Positions 9,164 to 17,418 of a DNA stretch of 64,000 bases are shown in pieces. Position 1 is the stretch's first letter. The number at the start of each line of letters is the position of its first letter. This DNA is from CAWFZT01 sp963820415. Its GTDB lineage: Bacteria > Chloroflexota > Anaerolineae > Anaerolineales > Anaerolineaceae. A program made the position numbers and the translations under genes. The notes beneath the pieces are model-generated. The model had not been told where the DNA came from, made no database searches, and saw only the letters and a list, made by a program, of their open reading frames with translations. Location of the stretch: assembly GCA_963820415.1 (NCBI GenBank), contig CAWFZT010000006.1, positions 620,001 to 684,000 of the forward strand. The letters run 5' to 3'.

Positions 9164-9373
9164 TTAAAGAAGGGTGACTTTGGCAGCCTGCAAGCCCTTG
9201 GGGCCCTTCTCGATGGAAAACTCCACCTTTTGGCCTTCTTCAAGGGTGCGGTAGCCTTCGGTTTGGATGGCGGAAAAATGGACGAAGACATCCGGGCCAC
9301 CTTCTTGGGAAATGAAACCATAACCCTTGCTGCTGCTGAACCATTTGACGGTACCGACGACGCGCTCTGACAT
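9164..9373 (-). CDS. Cold-shock domain protein
   Basis: 69 residues forming a single cold-shock domain (OB fold). RNP1 is KGYGFIS and RNP2 is DVFVHFSAI, both intact. Such proteins bind single-stranded RNA and DNA and melt mRNA structure. An AAGGAGAG Shine-Dalgarno sits before the ATG. The gene has its own promoter and terminator and a leader of about 150 nt, as is common for cold-shock mRNAs; the leader contains a terminator-like hairpin (separate entry). A 30-nt longer in-frame start in another frame is a shadow. Confidence 0.95.
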   Translation of the reverse strand: MSERVVGTVKWFSSSKGYGFISQEGGPDVFVHFSAIQTEGYRTLEEGQKVEFSIEKGPKGLQAAKVTLL

Positions 9374-9447
9374 TGTATTTCTCTCCTTGCATTTATCACA
9401 AAAAAGTTGGTCTAACGAGCGTTCCGGTCTGTCGATGCGAGGCGAAC

Positions 9448-9480
9448 AAAAAAACGACTCAAGCGCATGCGCCGAGCCGT
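9448..9480 (-). terminator. Terminator-like hairpin inside the cold-shock gene leader
   Basis: On the minus strand ACGGCTC pairs with GAGTCGT around an inner GCGCATGCGC palindrome, followed directly by seven T. It sits downstream of the predicted transcription start (about 9522) and upstream of the coding region, so it could act as an attenuator. Confidence 0.6.
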
Positions 9481-9528
9481 TCTCCTATTTTTTGACCGAC
9501 GGAACCTTCACGCATCCTACTGAAAATC

Positions 9529-9557
9529 AGTATACCAGAGGGTTAAAAAAGAATCAA
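9529..9557 (-). promoter_or_regulatory. Promoter of the cold-shock gene
   Basis: -35 TTGATT (9557-9552) and -10 TATACT (9534-9529) with a 17-bp spacer on the minus strand. It predicts a transcript starting near 9522. Confidence 0.65.
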
Positions 9558-9618
9558 GATAAAAATTGACAGATAAAAAGAGCAATATAAGTTGGCTGCT
9601 ATTTGAAACACACAACAA

Positions 9619-9649
9619 AGCCGGGCGACAAAGTTCTTGTCGCCCGGCT
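9619..9649 (-). terminator. Terminator after the beta-helix gene
   Basis: Strong 13-bp stem, AGCCGGGCGACAA / TTGTCGCCCGGCT with a 5-nt loop, starting 22 nt past the stop codon. It is followed on the minus strand by a T-rich TTTGTTGTGTG tract. Confidence 0.7.
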
Positions 9650-9671
9650 GGGAGCTATTAGGTACGAAAGT

Positions 9672-11369
9672 TTACTTGATGGTCAGTGCGAAGGTTCCGT
9701 CGTTGCCCGCGTAGCCCCAGGCATACCTGCCGCCGACGTAGGTGGTCAGCTCAACCCACTTCTTCGCTGCAGGATCGAACCAGAGGATATCCAGTTTCTT
9801 TCCCGCCGGCAGAGTGAAGCCGTCTGGCAGGGTGAAGCGCACCATCATCGGGCCGCCCAAGACGTCGATGGGCTGGCCGTCGGGGCCAGTGATCGACAGG
9901 TCGAAGGCTTTACCCTGGAAGGTGATCCCATCCGGAAGCGGTGCAGGTAACGCGCCCTCGGCCAGGGCCAGGAAGGTGCCGATGCTACCGCCAGGCACGA
10001 TGCAAGGAGTCAGAACTGCTCGAGCCCACTCGAAGTCAGGCGTAGGAGGAGTCTTCTTCTCCAGGTAGAGGAAAGTGGTTCCGAACTGGCAGGAGAGCGT
10101 GCCGCTGTTTTTGCCGGGTTCCGTGTAGACTTTGATGATCTGCCAGGGCAAAGGAATTTGTTCAGTGGGTCCAGCGCCGCCGGGAACCTCTTCTTTGCAT
10201 TCCGTGTCTAAACCGAAGTGATTGATTGTGGCTCCATTGCCCACAAACTGTTTATGCTTGTTCCAGCAGGCCTGAGAGTTGTAGATACTAACGGTGGCGC
10301 CGAAGGTATTATCAATCACAAGTCCATCGTAAGCGTTGCTGTTGAACTTGCTATCCGAGATGGTAATGTTTACACCGTTCAGGATAGCCCCGTCGCCGCC
10401 GTTGTGATTGGCGATAACACCATCCAGGGTGATCGATCCGGTATTATCGAGGGTGGCGCCGAAGAACTCAGGGCCAGGATTGTAATCAACCACCAGGCCG
10501 TTTCCACCATTGCCGCTGAAGTGGCTGTCAGAGATATTAGCCTCGTCTCCGAAGGAGATGTAAGTGCCGAACCAACCATTATCGTTAGCCTGTACATGGT
10601 CCAGATTGACATCACCGCCGGAGACAACTGCCAGGCCAAACGCGTCGTTGTGGTTGAAGGTACTGTCGTAAATATTAACGTCGCCGGCGCTGCCGAAGAA
10701 CGAGTTGTCTGGCAGGCCAGTCGCAGCACTTAAATTACCAGTTGCCGAACTGCCCATGTTAAACAACAGGTTCAACAAACCACCATAGTTACCCACCACC
10801 GCGCCGAAACCATGGTTATAGCTGGCATCTACCTTGTCAAGCATGGTATCCCCGCCGGCAAAGGCTATCAAGCCGCCGCCAATGGGGAAACCCTCAGCAG
10901 ATGCAAGCGTAACTGGCTGCAAAACGGTGCCGTTTTGGTCGAAGGTGCTGGTATCGATTTCTACATCGCCAGCGCCCAGTAAAGCTGCGCCCAGTAAGCA
11001 GTTGTACGAGGCATCCGTGTTTGCGACGTAGATATCGTCAAACAATGACACACCCAACAACCCCACTGTGTTTCCGTTGAATTGGCTGTCGGTGATGCTA
11101 AGATCGCCTCCTGCGATGGTGATACCGCCAAACCAGTTGTTTTTCTCGGCGTAGACGTTTTGAGCAGTGATGTCGCCGAAGAGAGTGGCGGCCAGGATGC
11201 CGTTCGTGCCATTCATATTGGCATCTACTTCACCATAGAGTGGCTGGGCTACCGCGGCTTCGCTCCCGCCCAGGGTTATGTCGCCGATCAGGGTAGTGGC
11301 AACCAGGCCGTTTTCACCGTTTCCGTAAGGATTCGCTCGGAATGGAGCTCTCATCATAGGGATTCCCAA
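9672..11369 (-). CDS. C-terminal part of the giant beta-helix protein (frameshifted)
   Basis: This frame carries about 550 residues that continue the beta-helix repeats of the upstream frame without loss of pattern: GENGLVATTLIGDI, NGILAATLFGDI and so on. It then leaves the repeats for a C-terminal globular region of about 170 residues containing DGITFQGKAFDLS and ending in GNDGTFALTIK. The nominal ATG at 11369 has no Shine-Dalgarno and lies inside the coding overlap, so it is unlikely to be a real start. Joining to the upstream frame needs removal of one base near 11340 (for example one C of ATTCCGAGC). Together the two parts would encode about 1,760 residues. Confidence 0.72.
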   Translation of the reverse strand: MGIPMMRAPFRANPYGNGENGLVATTLIGDITLGGSEAAVAQPLYGEVDANMNGTNGILAATLFGDITAQNVYAEKNNWFGGITIAGGDLSITDSQFNGNTVGLLGVSLFDDIYVANTDASYNCLLGAALLGAGDVEIDTSTFDQNGTVLQPVTLASAEGFPIGGGLIAFAGGDTMLDKVDASYNHGFGAVVGNYGGLLNLLFNMGSSATGNLSAATGLPDNSFFGSAGDVNIYDSTFNHNDAFGLAVVSGGDVNLDHVQANDNGWFGTYISFGDEANISDSHFSGNGGNGLVVDYNPGPEFFGATLDNTGSITLDGVIANHNGGDGAILNGVNITISDSKFNSNAYDGLVIDNTFGATVSIYNSQACWNKHKQFVGNGATINHFGLDTECKEEVPGGAGPTEQIPLPWQIIKVYTEPGKNSGTLSCQFGTTFLYLEKKTPPTPDFEWARAVLTPCIVPGGSIGTFLALAEGALPAPLPDGITFQGKAFDLSITGPDGQPIDVLGGPMMVRFTLPDGFTLPAGKKLDILWFDPAAKKWVELTTYVGGRYAWGYAGNDGTFALTIK

Positions 11370-14300
11370 AGACGCCGTTAAAGACCGTCACATCGCCGAG
11401 CAAAGAGGCCAGTACTGCCCCGTTGTCTTCGTTTGCCCCGGCGAAGACGTCCGTCAGATAGATATCTCCCAGGCTGAAGGCGGTCAGGCCATTCTCGCCA
11501 TTCTTGAGGAAGTTATCCCCTTCCACATCCAGGCTGCCGAGCAGCGAGACGATGGCCGCGCCATCCCCGCCGTTGCGGTAGAAGCCTGAATCCTCCAGGT
11601 AGATGTCGCCCACCAGTGAAAGCGCCGTCAGGCCATTTCCACCGTTGCCAGCAAAGATGCTGGGGTCTACAACGATATCGCCCAGCCCTGAGATGACTGA
11701 AGCGCCAGTCCCGTCATTATGGAAGAAGCCTGAATCCAACAGAATGATGTCGCCCAGTGAAAGCGCCGTCAGGCCATTCCCGCCGTTGCCAGCGAAGATG
11801 CTGTCGCCTACACCAACGCCGCCCAATACTGAGATGGCTGAAGCGCCAGTCCCGTCGTTGTGGGTGAAGGCTGAATCCACCAGGAGGATGTCGCCCAGTG
11901 AAAGCGCCGTCAGGCCATTTCCGTCGTTGCGCTTAAACTCGCTGCCGCCTGCCACGACGCCGCCCAGGACTGAGATGGCTGAAGCGCCATCCCCGCCGTT
12001 GCGGTAGAAGCCTGAATCAACCAGGTAAATGTTGCCCACCAGTGCAAGCGCCGTCAGTCCATTTCCGCCGTTGCCGGCGAAGATGCTGGGGTCTACACCG
12101 ATGTCGCCGAGCAGTGACATGGCTGAAGCGCCAGTCCCCTTGTTGCGGAAGAAGCCCGAATCATTCAGGTAGATGTCGCCCAGTGAAAGGGCCGTCAGGC
12201 CATTTCCGCCGTTGCCGGCGAAAATGCTGTCGCTAACCCCGATCCCTGTCGTGGCGAAAGCGGTCAATCCATCCCCGCCGTTTTCGAGGAATTTGCTGTG
12301 CCCGATCAATACACCATTGGCGGAGCTGCCATCGCTGGCCAGGTTGGAGAAGAGCGAGCCGCCGCCCAGTCCACCCATTGATCCGAGCCCCAGGATCTCT
12401 CCCCCGGCATTTTTATTGCCTTCGGCGAACACGCCGAAGTCTTCTGCTGGGATGAACAGGCTGTCAGGCTTAAACAGGTCTTCGTAACTTCCCAGAATTA
12501 CATTGCCGCTGCTCAGCACGTCCAGGCCGATCCCCTGTTGGTAGGGAGCAACGGGGGCCACAGTGTCCGAGACAGCCACCGTGCCGTTGAAGGTGCTGTT
12601 GGTAACTTCCACGTCAGCCGGGCTGAGCAGGAGAGCTCCGTAGTTCTGGTTGCCGGAAGCTCCAACCTGGTCGAGGTAAATGCCCTGATAGGTGCTGCTA
12701 CCCAAATCTGCCGTAGTAACTTCCGCGCCAGAAGCCAGCGCGACCAACCCGGCATAGCTGTTCACGTCGAACTCGCTATTTTCAACACTGATTGTCCCCA
12801 TACCGCTGCACTTGATACTCAGTTGTAGCAGGCAGTTATCCAGGAAGGCGCCCATGCCGTCATTAAAGCTGCCGTTGACATCGTGGACCCTGATATCGCC
12901 CGGGGTCATGACTGCCAGGCCTTCGCCGTTGTTGCCGTAAAAGTCAGAGTTCCCGACTACCACGGTATCCGGGGAAGCCGAGTAAACAAAAGCCCCGCCC
13001 GGGTTGAGTAGCAGGGATTCCAGGGGCGGTATGCCGCCCAAACCCATCGCAATATCGACCAGGAAATTATTGGTCGTATTCAAATTGCCGTTCACTTCGG
13101 TATTGAACACGCCGGCAAACCCGCCCGCGAACGCCAGCAGGCCCGGACCGCCATTCTTATTGAACTGCGAAGTGAAAGCGGCGCCGTCGGTGATTTGCGT
13201 TGCAGCATCCAGTGAATCGCCAGCAATGATGATCTTGCCTGAGCCGGTGCCTGTTCCATCCGTCAGGTCCATGAGGGTGTTGAGGGTCGCGCCTTTGCCG
13301 GAGTTCCCATTGGCGGTCACATCCTTCAGTTTCAAATCGCCGCCGGTGGCGTACACCTCGAGACCGGTGCCGGTATTTTTCCCAAAGTTGCTGTCCTTGA
13401 CAACCACGTCGCCGGAGTCGCTGTCGATAAACGAACCGCCGCTCCAACCCATGTAGTCTAAGAGCGTACCGATGATTGGAACAGTGTGGGTGGCAGGTGA
13501 AACGCCGTTCCCATTCGCATTAGAATCCTTCACCAACACAAAGCCGTCGCTTCCACCCCCAGTGGCAGACTGGTTCTGTATCCACAGGCCAGCCGTCGCA
13601 TTGCCATTGAACTCGCTGTTCTTGATGATCAGGGCGCCTTTATCATTCACAAAGGCTGCCCCAGAGGCAGTGTCGGGGTACAGGAACTTAAAGGGTGTCA
13701 GAGTTGCATCCGGAACGCTTTTGCCGTTATTATCGGCGGTGACATCGTCCAGGACGATCTTGCCATCCTGCCCGGTGACGTACAACCCGGCGTAGCCGGA
13801 GTTGCTGAAATTACTGGGATCGATCGACAGTGTGCCGGTGTTGTTCTTCAGGTAAGCGCCGTAGCGGTAAGCTGTAGTAATCACATCATCCATCGAGATG
13901 TCGCTACTGTTCTGGATGTTCAGAGCATCTCCATTTGCCGCGACGCCGAGGAGGCTTTTTCCGTCTGACATTACATTGACCGTCTCCAGAGACAGGCCGT
14001 TGGTATTGCTGACGACGATGCCGCCGGCAGGTGAATTTAAGAATGTGCCGCTAGATTTATCAACTTTGACCTTTGTTAACGACACGTCAGTGGAATCCTT
14101 GATCAGGATGCCAGCCCCCTTCTTGGTTTCGGTGACGTTGATCGTGTCCATAGCCACGGTGTTCGAGTTGTTGGACACCTTGATGCCGTTGCCCGTACTG
14201 CTTTCGTTGATGGTCAGGTCGGTGAGGGTGACGTTGTTGGAATTGACCACTGCCAGGGCGCTGTCAGCATCCGGCGTGGGCGGCAACCCGCTAGTTTTAT

Positions 14301-14952
14301 AGCTGGAGATGTTGAACTCGAACAGGTCCATGCTGACGCTGCTGACCGCGTTGAAATTGGAGATGGTCATAGGCTGTACAAGCTTGGTGGGGACGAGGCC
14401 CTGAGACCCGGCAAATGTACCGCTGAACTTGACGCCGCCCAGCAGGCTCAGATCCGTCGCAGCCGCTGGGCTAAAGAAAACCGACTGGTCCAGGGCAATG
14501 ACGGGTTTGGGGCTCTGGGCTGGGTAATCCACGTCCACGTAAAATACGCCCGAAGCTCCGTCCAACCCCTTGACATAAGTGATGGCGTCTTCAATTTTGG
14601 CATAGCTAGTGCAGTCGCCAGCACTGAAGTCAGTGTTGTCTGCCTTGCAGAATTTGACATAGTTCGTCGTCACTCCCTCCGAGACCGGCGCAGACAGCGC
14701 ATCCACGGTCAGTTGCGAGGCCAGCGACAGCGGCGTGCCGTTGTCGGTCACCACCACGGTCGTGTCAGCCGGCAGGTCTTTCACTGACGAATGAGATGGC
14801 TTGCCTTGCCCACCTGTGTCGTTAGACGGGGGCGGGGGCGGCGGCGGTGGTTCTTTCGCAGCGTAAGCCGGTGAGGGCACAATGAGCGCCATCATTACCG
14901 TAAGGATGGTAACGATTGCAAGTAAGGTTTTGCTTGCGGTACTCTGCTTCAT
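11314..14952 (-). CDS. Giant secreted right-handed parallel beta-helix protein, N-terminal part
   Basis: About 1,212 residues up to the frameshift. The start chosen is the ATG at 14952, preceded by GGGAGGAAA and followed by a clear Sec signal peptide (KTLLAIVTILTVMMALIVPSPAYA); the longer frame to 15096 runs through the promoter and is rejected. After a PPPPPP linker the protein consists of short beta-helix coils rich in Asn, Gly and Asp, of the kind grouped as pectate-lyase-like or NosD/Hvp repeats. Around residues 900-1,200 the coils become almost identical 47-residue units. Likely a surface or extracellular adhesin-like or carbohydrate-binding protein. No catalytic residues could be identified. 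Confidence 0.78.
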   Translation of the reverse strand: MKQSTASKTLLAIVTILTVMMALIVPSPAYAAKEPPPPPPPPSNDTGGQGKPSHSSVKDLPADTTVVVTDNGTPLSLASQLTVDALSAPVSEGVTTNYVKFCKADNTDFSAGDCTSYAKIEDAITYVKGLDGASGVFYVDVDYPAQSPKPVIALDQSVFFSPAAATDLSLLGGVKFSGTFAGSQGLVPTKLVQPMTISNFNAVSSVSMDLFEFNISSYKTSGLPPTPDADSALAVVNSNNVTLTDLTINESSTGNGIKVSNNSNTVAMDTINVTETKKGAGILIKDSTDVSLTKVKVDKSSGTFLNSPAGGIVVSNTNGLSLETVNVMSDGKSLLGVAANGDALNIQNSSDISMDDVITTAYRYGAYLKNNTGTLSIDPSNFSNSGYAGLYVTGQDGKIVLDDVTADNNGKSVPDATLTPFKFLYPDTASGAAFVNDKGALIIKNSEFNGNATAGLWIQNQSATGGGSDGFVLVKDSNANGNGVSPATHTVPIIGTLLDYMGWSGGSFIDSDSGDVVVKDSNFGKNTGTGLEVYATGGDLKLKDVTANGNSGKGATLNTLMDLTDGTGTGSGKIIIAGDSLDAATQITDGAAFTSQFNKNGGPGLLAFAGGFAGVFNTEVNGNLNTTNNFLVDIAMGLGGIPPLESLLLNPGGAFVYSASPDTVVVGNSDFYGNNGEGLAVMTPGDIRVHDVNGSFNDGMGAFLDNCLLQLSIKCSGMGTISVENSEFDVNSYAGLVALASGAEVTTADLGSSTYQGIYLDQVGASGNQNYGALLLSPADVEVTNSTFNGTVAVSDTVAPVAPYQQGIGLDVLSSGNVILGSYEDLFKPDSLFIPAEDFGVFAEGNKNAGGEILGLGSMGGLGGGSLFSNLASDGSSANGVLIGHSKFLENGGDGLTAFATTGIGVSDSIFAGNGGNGLTALSLGDIYLNDSGFFRNKGTGASAMSLLGDIGVDPSIFAGNGGNGLTALALVGNIYLVDSGFYRNGGDGASAISVLGGVVAGGSEFKRNDGNGLTALSLGDILLVDSAFTHNDGTGASAISVLGGVGVGDSIFAGNGGNGLTALSLGDIILLDSGFFHNDGTGASVISGLGDIVVDPSIFAGNGGNGLTALSLVGDIYLEDSGFYRNGGDGAAIVSLLGSLDVEGDNFLKNGENGLTAFSLGDIYLTDVFAGANEDNGAVLASLLGDVTVFNGVFGNPYDESSIPSESLRKR
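11330..12320. repeat. 141-bp (47-codon) tandem repeats in the beta-helix gene
   Basis: The phrase AGTGAAAGCGCCGTCAGGCC recurs at 11615, 11756, 11897, 12041 (variant) and 12182, with spacing 141, 141, 144 and 141 bp; a diverged copy lies near 11471. All indels are multiples of three. The frameshift lies at the downstream edge of this array. Confidence 0.85.
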
Positions 14953-15067
14953 AATTTCCTCCCAAAAAAAATCGAATCCGCCATGAACCTTGTTTTCTAT
15001 GATTGCACTGAGAAATTCAGATACCCAAATAGGCCGGACAAATAATTGCCTGACTGGAATCAATAAC

Positions 15068-15096
15068 ATTATAACCAGAGTAAAGGTTTTAGTCAA
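15068..15096 (-). promoter_or_regulatory. Promoter of the beta-helix gene
   Basis: -35 TTGACT (15096-15091) and -10 TATAAT (15073-15068) with a 17-bp spacer, the best consensus promoter in the window. Predicted start near 15061 gives a leader of about 108 nt. Confidence 0.72.
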
Positions 15097-15209
15097 CTAG
15101 TTTAATTTAATTTAAGATGATCATGCCTCCTTTAGGATTAGGTAGGAAAATGGGCGTGAAAATAATCCCACCCCGGAATTCCTATCCGGCCTAATTAATA
15201 TTATATTAA

Positions 15210-15362
15210 CTAACCAGGAAGGTGTAAATCATTCTTTATGATGATCTTAAAAGTCAGGCCTTCGATTTCCGGGTTGGCGAGCAGCTCCCTCGCCAGGTCC
15301 TGCAGAGTGACCTGGCGAGCCAGTTTTTTACTGCCAGGTATCCTCCATACTAATTCGCCGTC
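15210..15362 (-). pseudogene. Out-of-frame C-terminal extension of the preceding lipoprotein-like gene
   Basis: Immediately past the stop of the 353-residue gene, the next frame reads 50 sensible residues: DGELVWRIPG, then a helix LARQVTLQDLARELL, then NPEIEGLTFKI and a final NDLHLPG before TAG. It has no start codon of its own. Restoring one A in TTTAAGAC (giving TTT AAA GAC) would fuse it to the upstream protein as ...NHFKDGELVW. I read it as the true C-terminus separated by a one-base deletion or sequencing error. Confidence 0.5.
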
Positions 15363-16411
15363 TTAAAGTGGTTGGTCAGCGTATATATAATGTAGTTCTG
15401 CCACAGAGCCACAGTTTTGGTCTCCTGGTAATCGTGTGTGCTGAACGTCTGCAAGATCATCCGCCCTTGCATACAGGCTGTCAACACCCCGTAGGAAGAT
15501 TTCTCAGAAGGCTGCGTCCCGGCCAGCAAGATGGCGTCGCCTGTGCCGGAGATTTTCATCAGGTCGCCGGCTTCATCCATCCAGTAAATGTTAGGCGTGA
15601 TCAGCGGCGGGACGGTTTTATAAATCGAGAAAAGCGGGTTGTCTTGCTGCAGCCAGTAGATGGAATAGTTTAACGGTTGGTAGCTTGCCGGCCTGGTCCA
15701 ATTCTTCTGCAGGGTAACCCCGCATTCGTCGAGCAGGAAATTCAGCTTGTCATAGTAATCTTTGTCGACATACCAGACCTCGATCGCCAGGCCAACATTT
15801 TTCTTGGCCTGCTGGAGGATCAAATCCCAGAATTCACCTCTCACCCCAGAACGGACCTCAGCCGCCACAATGATCAGGTCCCATTTAGTAGGCGAGTTGA
15901 GCTGGGTCATAAAATCGCCGACCGCGTCTCCAACTTCCACAATCTGCCCGCCTGAGAAATCCATCGAGCTGATCGCCTGTTGAACGCGCGGCAGCAGGGC
16001 CGGATAACCGCGCACGTCTTCATAGACCAGGATGTTGGCCGATTTGATCTTCGCCTGGATAGCCTGGCCGGTATCCTGGGTGGGTTGAGGGGCGACCTGG
16101 ATCGTATTGGTCAGGGTGGGAGCTAGCACAGGCGGTACGGTGTAGGTGGGATAAGGCGTATAGGTCGGCGCAGCCGCAGGCGGAGGGTTGGTGGAAGACG
16201 GTTTTACCGCGGCCTGCTGGTTTTCGGCGAGTTGGGTAGCTTCCATGTTTGCCAGGCGAGTAGCTTTTATCGAGAGAGCTGCCTGGGTTCCTTCTAAATC
16301 TACATTATTATTGTTATTATTGGCGCCGAACACTGGCAGGCTGCACGACAAAATTACGATTGCAAAGACGAGCATAACCAGGCTGATCCGCTTCAATAAG
16401 CTCTCCGCCAT
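15350..16411 (-). CDS. Secreted lipoprotein-like protein of unknown function
   Basis: 353 residues as read. A hydrophobic leader ends in VILSC (Cys 23), a plausible though not ideal lipobox. Next come an Asn run, an Ala/Thr/Gln-rich helical stretch and a Pro/Thr linker of the type common in secreted Chloroflexota proteins (about residues 70-110). The folded part (about 120-353) looks like an alpha/beta domain with KSANILVYEDVRG at its start and LIIVAAEVRSG near the middle; I cannot assign a family. A GAGGAGGAAAAA Shine-Dalgarno supports the ATG. The real protein is probably about 50 residues longer (see the 15210-15362 entry). Confidence 0.7.
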   Translation of the reverse strand: MAESLLKRISLVMLVFAIVILSCSLPVFGANNNNNNVDLEGTQAALSIKATRLANMEATQLAENQQAAVKPSSTNPPPAAAPTYTPYPTYTVPPVLAPTLTNTIQVAPQPTQDTGQAIQAKIKSANILVYEDVRGYPALLPRVQQAISSMDFSGGQIVEVGDAVGDFMTQLNSPTKWDLIIVAAEVRSGVRGEFWDLILQQAKKNVGLAIEVWYVDKDYYDKLNFLLDECGVTLQKNWTRPASYQPLNYSIYWLQQDNPLFSIYKTVPPLITPNIYWMDEAGDLMKISGTGDAILLAGTQPSEKSSYGVLTACMQGRMILQTFSTHDYQETKTVALWQNYIIYTLTNHFKTAN

Positions 16412-16446
16412 TTTTTCCTCCTCTTAATACTTAAGCATTATTCTTC

Positions 16447-16475
16447 ATTATATACTTATCTAACGAATTTGAGAA
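16447..16475 (-). promoter_or_regulatory. Probable promoter of the lipoprotein-like gene
   Basis: TATAAT on the minus strand at 16452-16447, with a weak -35 candidate TTCTCA 17 bp upstream. Leader of about 30 nt. Confidence 0.45.
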
Positions 16476-16492
16476 TTAGATTAAAGGGCTCT

Positions 16493-16655
16493 CTGGGAAT
16501 GACTTTGGTGAACTCCCTACACGGCCATTCCCAATGGCCTCACAAAACGTTTTTTTGGAAATACCATGGCTAAGTCCCAAATTTGGAGGTGTTAGCGTGC
16601 GTACGCACGCTAACACCTCCAAATCTGGGGAACTTCCACTGTAAATCCCAATGAG
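16493..16655. repeat. Family A palindromic element, copy 1
   Basis: Core is a perfect 44-nt palindrome at 16581-16624 with arms ATTTGGAGGTGTTAGCGTGC / GCACGCTAACACCTCCAAAT around GTAC. The right flank (GGGGAACTTCCACTG...ATCCCAATGA) matches the right flank of copy 2, and GGGAATGACTTTGGTGAACTCCC at 16495-16517 matches its left flank, so this copy seems interrupted on its left side. It fills most of the gap between the lipoprotein gene and maf. Confidence 0.8.
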
Positions 16656-16682
16656 CCTGTAAAGCCCCAGCCCGGATTGTGT

Positions 16683-16688
16683 TAGAAT
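16683..16688 (+). promoter_or_regulatory. -10 box of maf
   Basis: TAGAAT ending 9 nt before the maf ATG, with no Shine-Dalgarno between; suggests a leaderless or near-leaderless mRNA. No -35 match. Confidence 0.4.
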
Positions 16689-16697
16689 CAAAAAATC

Positions 16698-17408
16698 ATG
16701 GGATTCTCCTCAATCTTATTGGCCTCAAACTCGCCGCGCCGGCAGCAATTGCTATCCTGGACGGGATGGCAATTTATAACCTGCCCGGCGCCGGTGGACG
16801 AAACCCCGTGTGCCGGAGAAAAACCGGATGATTACGTCCACCGCCTGGCGGAAAGCAAAGCCCGGGCGGCTTTGGCCCAGGCCACTCAAGCCGGCCAGGA
16901 CATTTTCGTGCTGGCGGCGGATACCATCGTCGTCGACGGCGGCGAACTGCTTGGCAAGCCGCGCCATGCCGCCGAGGCGACCGCCATGCTGGTACGGCTG
17001 CGCGGCCACGTTCACCAGGTGCTGACCGCCCTGGCAGTCTTCGCGCCCCCTGGCCGGCGGCTCTACACCGACCTCTGTATCGCCAACGTTCCCATGCGCG
17101 CCTACCGCGCTGCAGAAATTGCCCGGTACGTAGCCAGTCGCGACCCCCTGGACAAGGCCGGGGCGTACGCCATCCAGAACCCAGGTTTCCACCCCGTGAC
17201 CGATTTTAATGGTTGTTATGCCTGCGTGGTTGGTTTACCGTTGTGCCACCTGCTGCGCACGCTGCTCAAAGCTGGTTTTTTTGCATCTGCTTTGAGCAGC
17301 GTGCGGAAAGCTGGCCTGGATGCGCCAGTGGATGTGCCTGGCACCTGCCAGGCCAACCTGGAATACCTCTGCCCGGTCACGCAGAAAATCCTTAATGGAG
17401 AATTGTGA
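16698..17408 (+). CDS. maf: Maf-like nucleoside triphosphate pyrophosphatase
   Basis: 236 residues; the Maf core is about 190 and the C-terminus has an extra tail of about 40. The signature LASNSPRRQQLL at residues 8-19, DETP, ESKARAA, ADTIVVDGG, GKPRHAAEA and DKAGAYAIQ are all present. Maf proteins hydrolyse non-canonical or modified (d)NTPs such as dTTP, UTP or m7GTP and have been linked to septum inhibition. Residue RDPLDKAGAYAIQ suggests the YhdE/dTTP-UTP class, but this is not certain. It is followed after 10 nt by the penicillin-binding protein gene, in keeping with a cell-wall and division setting. Confidence 0.9.
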   Translation: MGFSSILLASNSPRRQQLLSWTGWQFITCPAPVDETPCAGEKPDDYVHRLAESKARAALAQATQAGQDIFVLAADTIVVDGGELLGKPRHAAEATAMLVRLRGHVHQVLTALAVFAPPGRRLYTDLCIANVPMRAYRAAEIARYVASRDPLDKAGAYAIQNPGFHPVTDFNGCYACVVGLPLCHLLRTLLKAGFFASALSSVRKAGLDAPVDVPGTCQANLEYLCPVTQKILNGEL

Positions 17409-17418
17409 TTCTTCGCTC

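Noticed and set aside
11330..12320. CRISPR array
   Set aside because: Repeat period is 141 bp, codon-phased, and translates into beta-helix coils; no spacers.
15289..15329. Hairpin CTCGCCAGGTC / GACCTGGCGAG followed by six T, like a plus-strand terminator
   Set aside because: No plus-strand gene lies upstream, and the sequence is coding-like on the minus strand (the out-of-frame lipoprotein extension).
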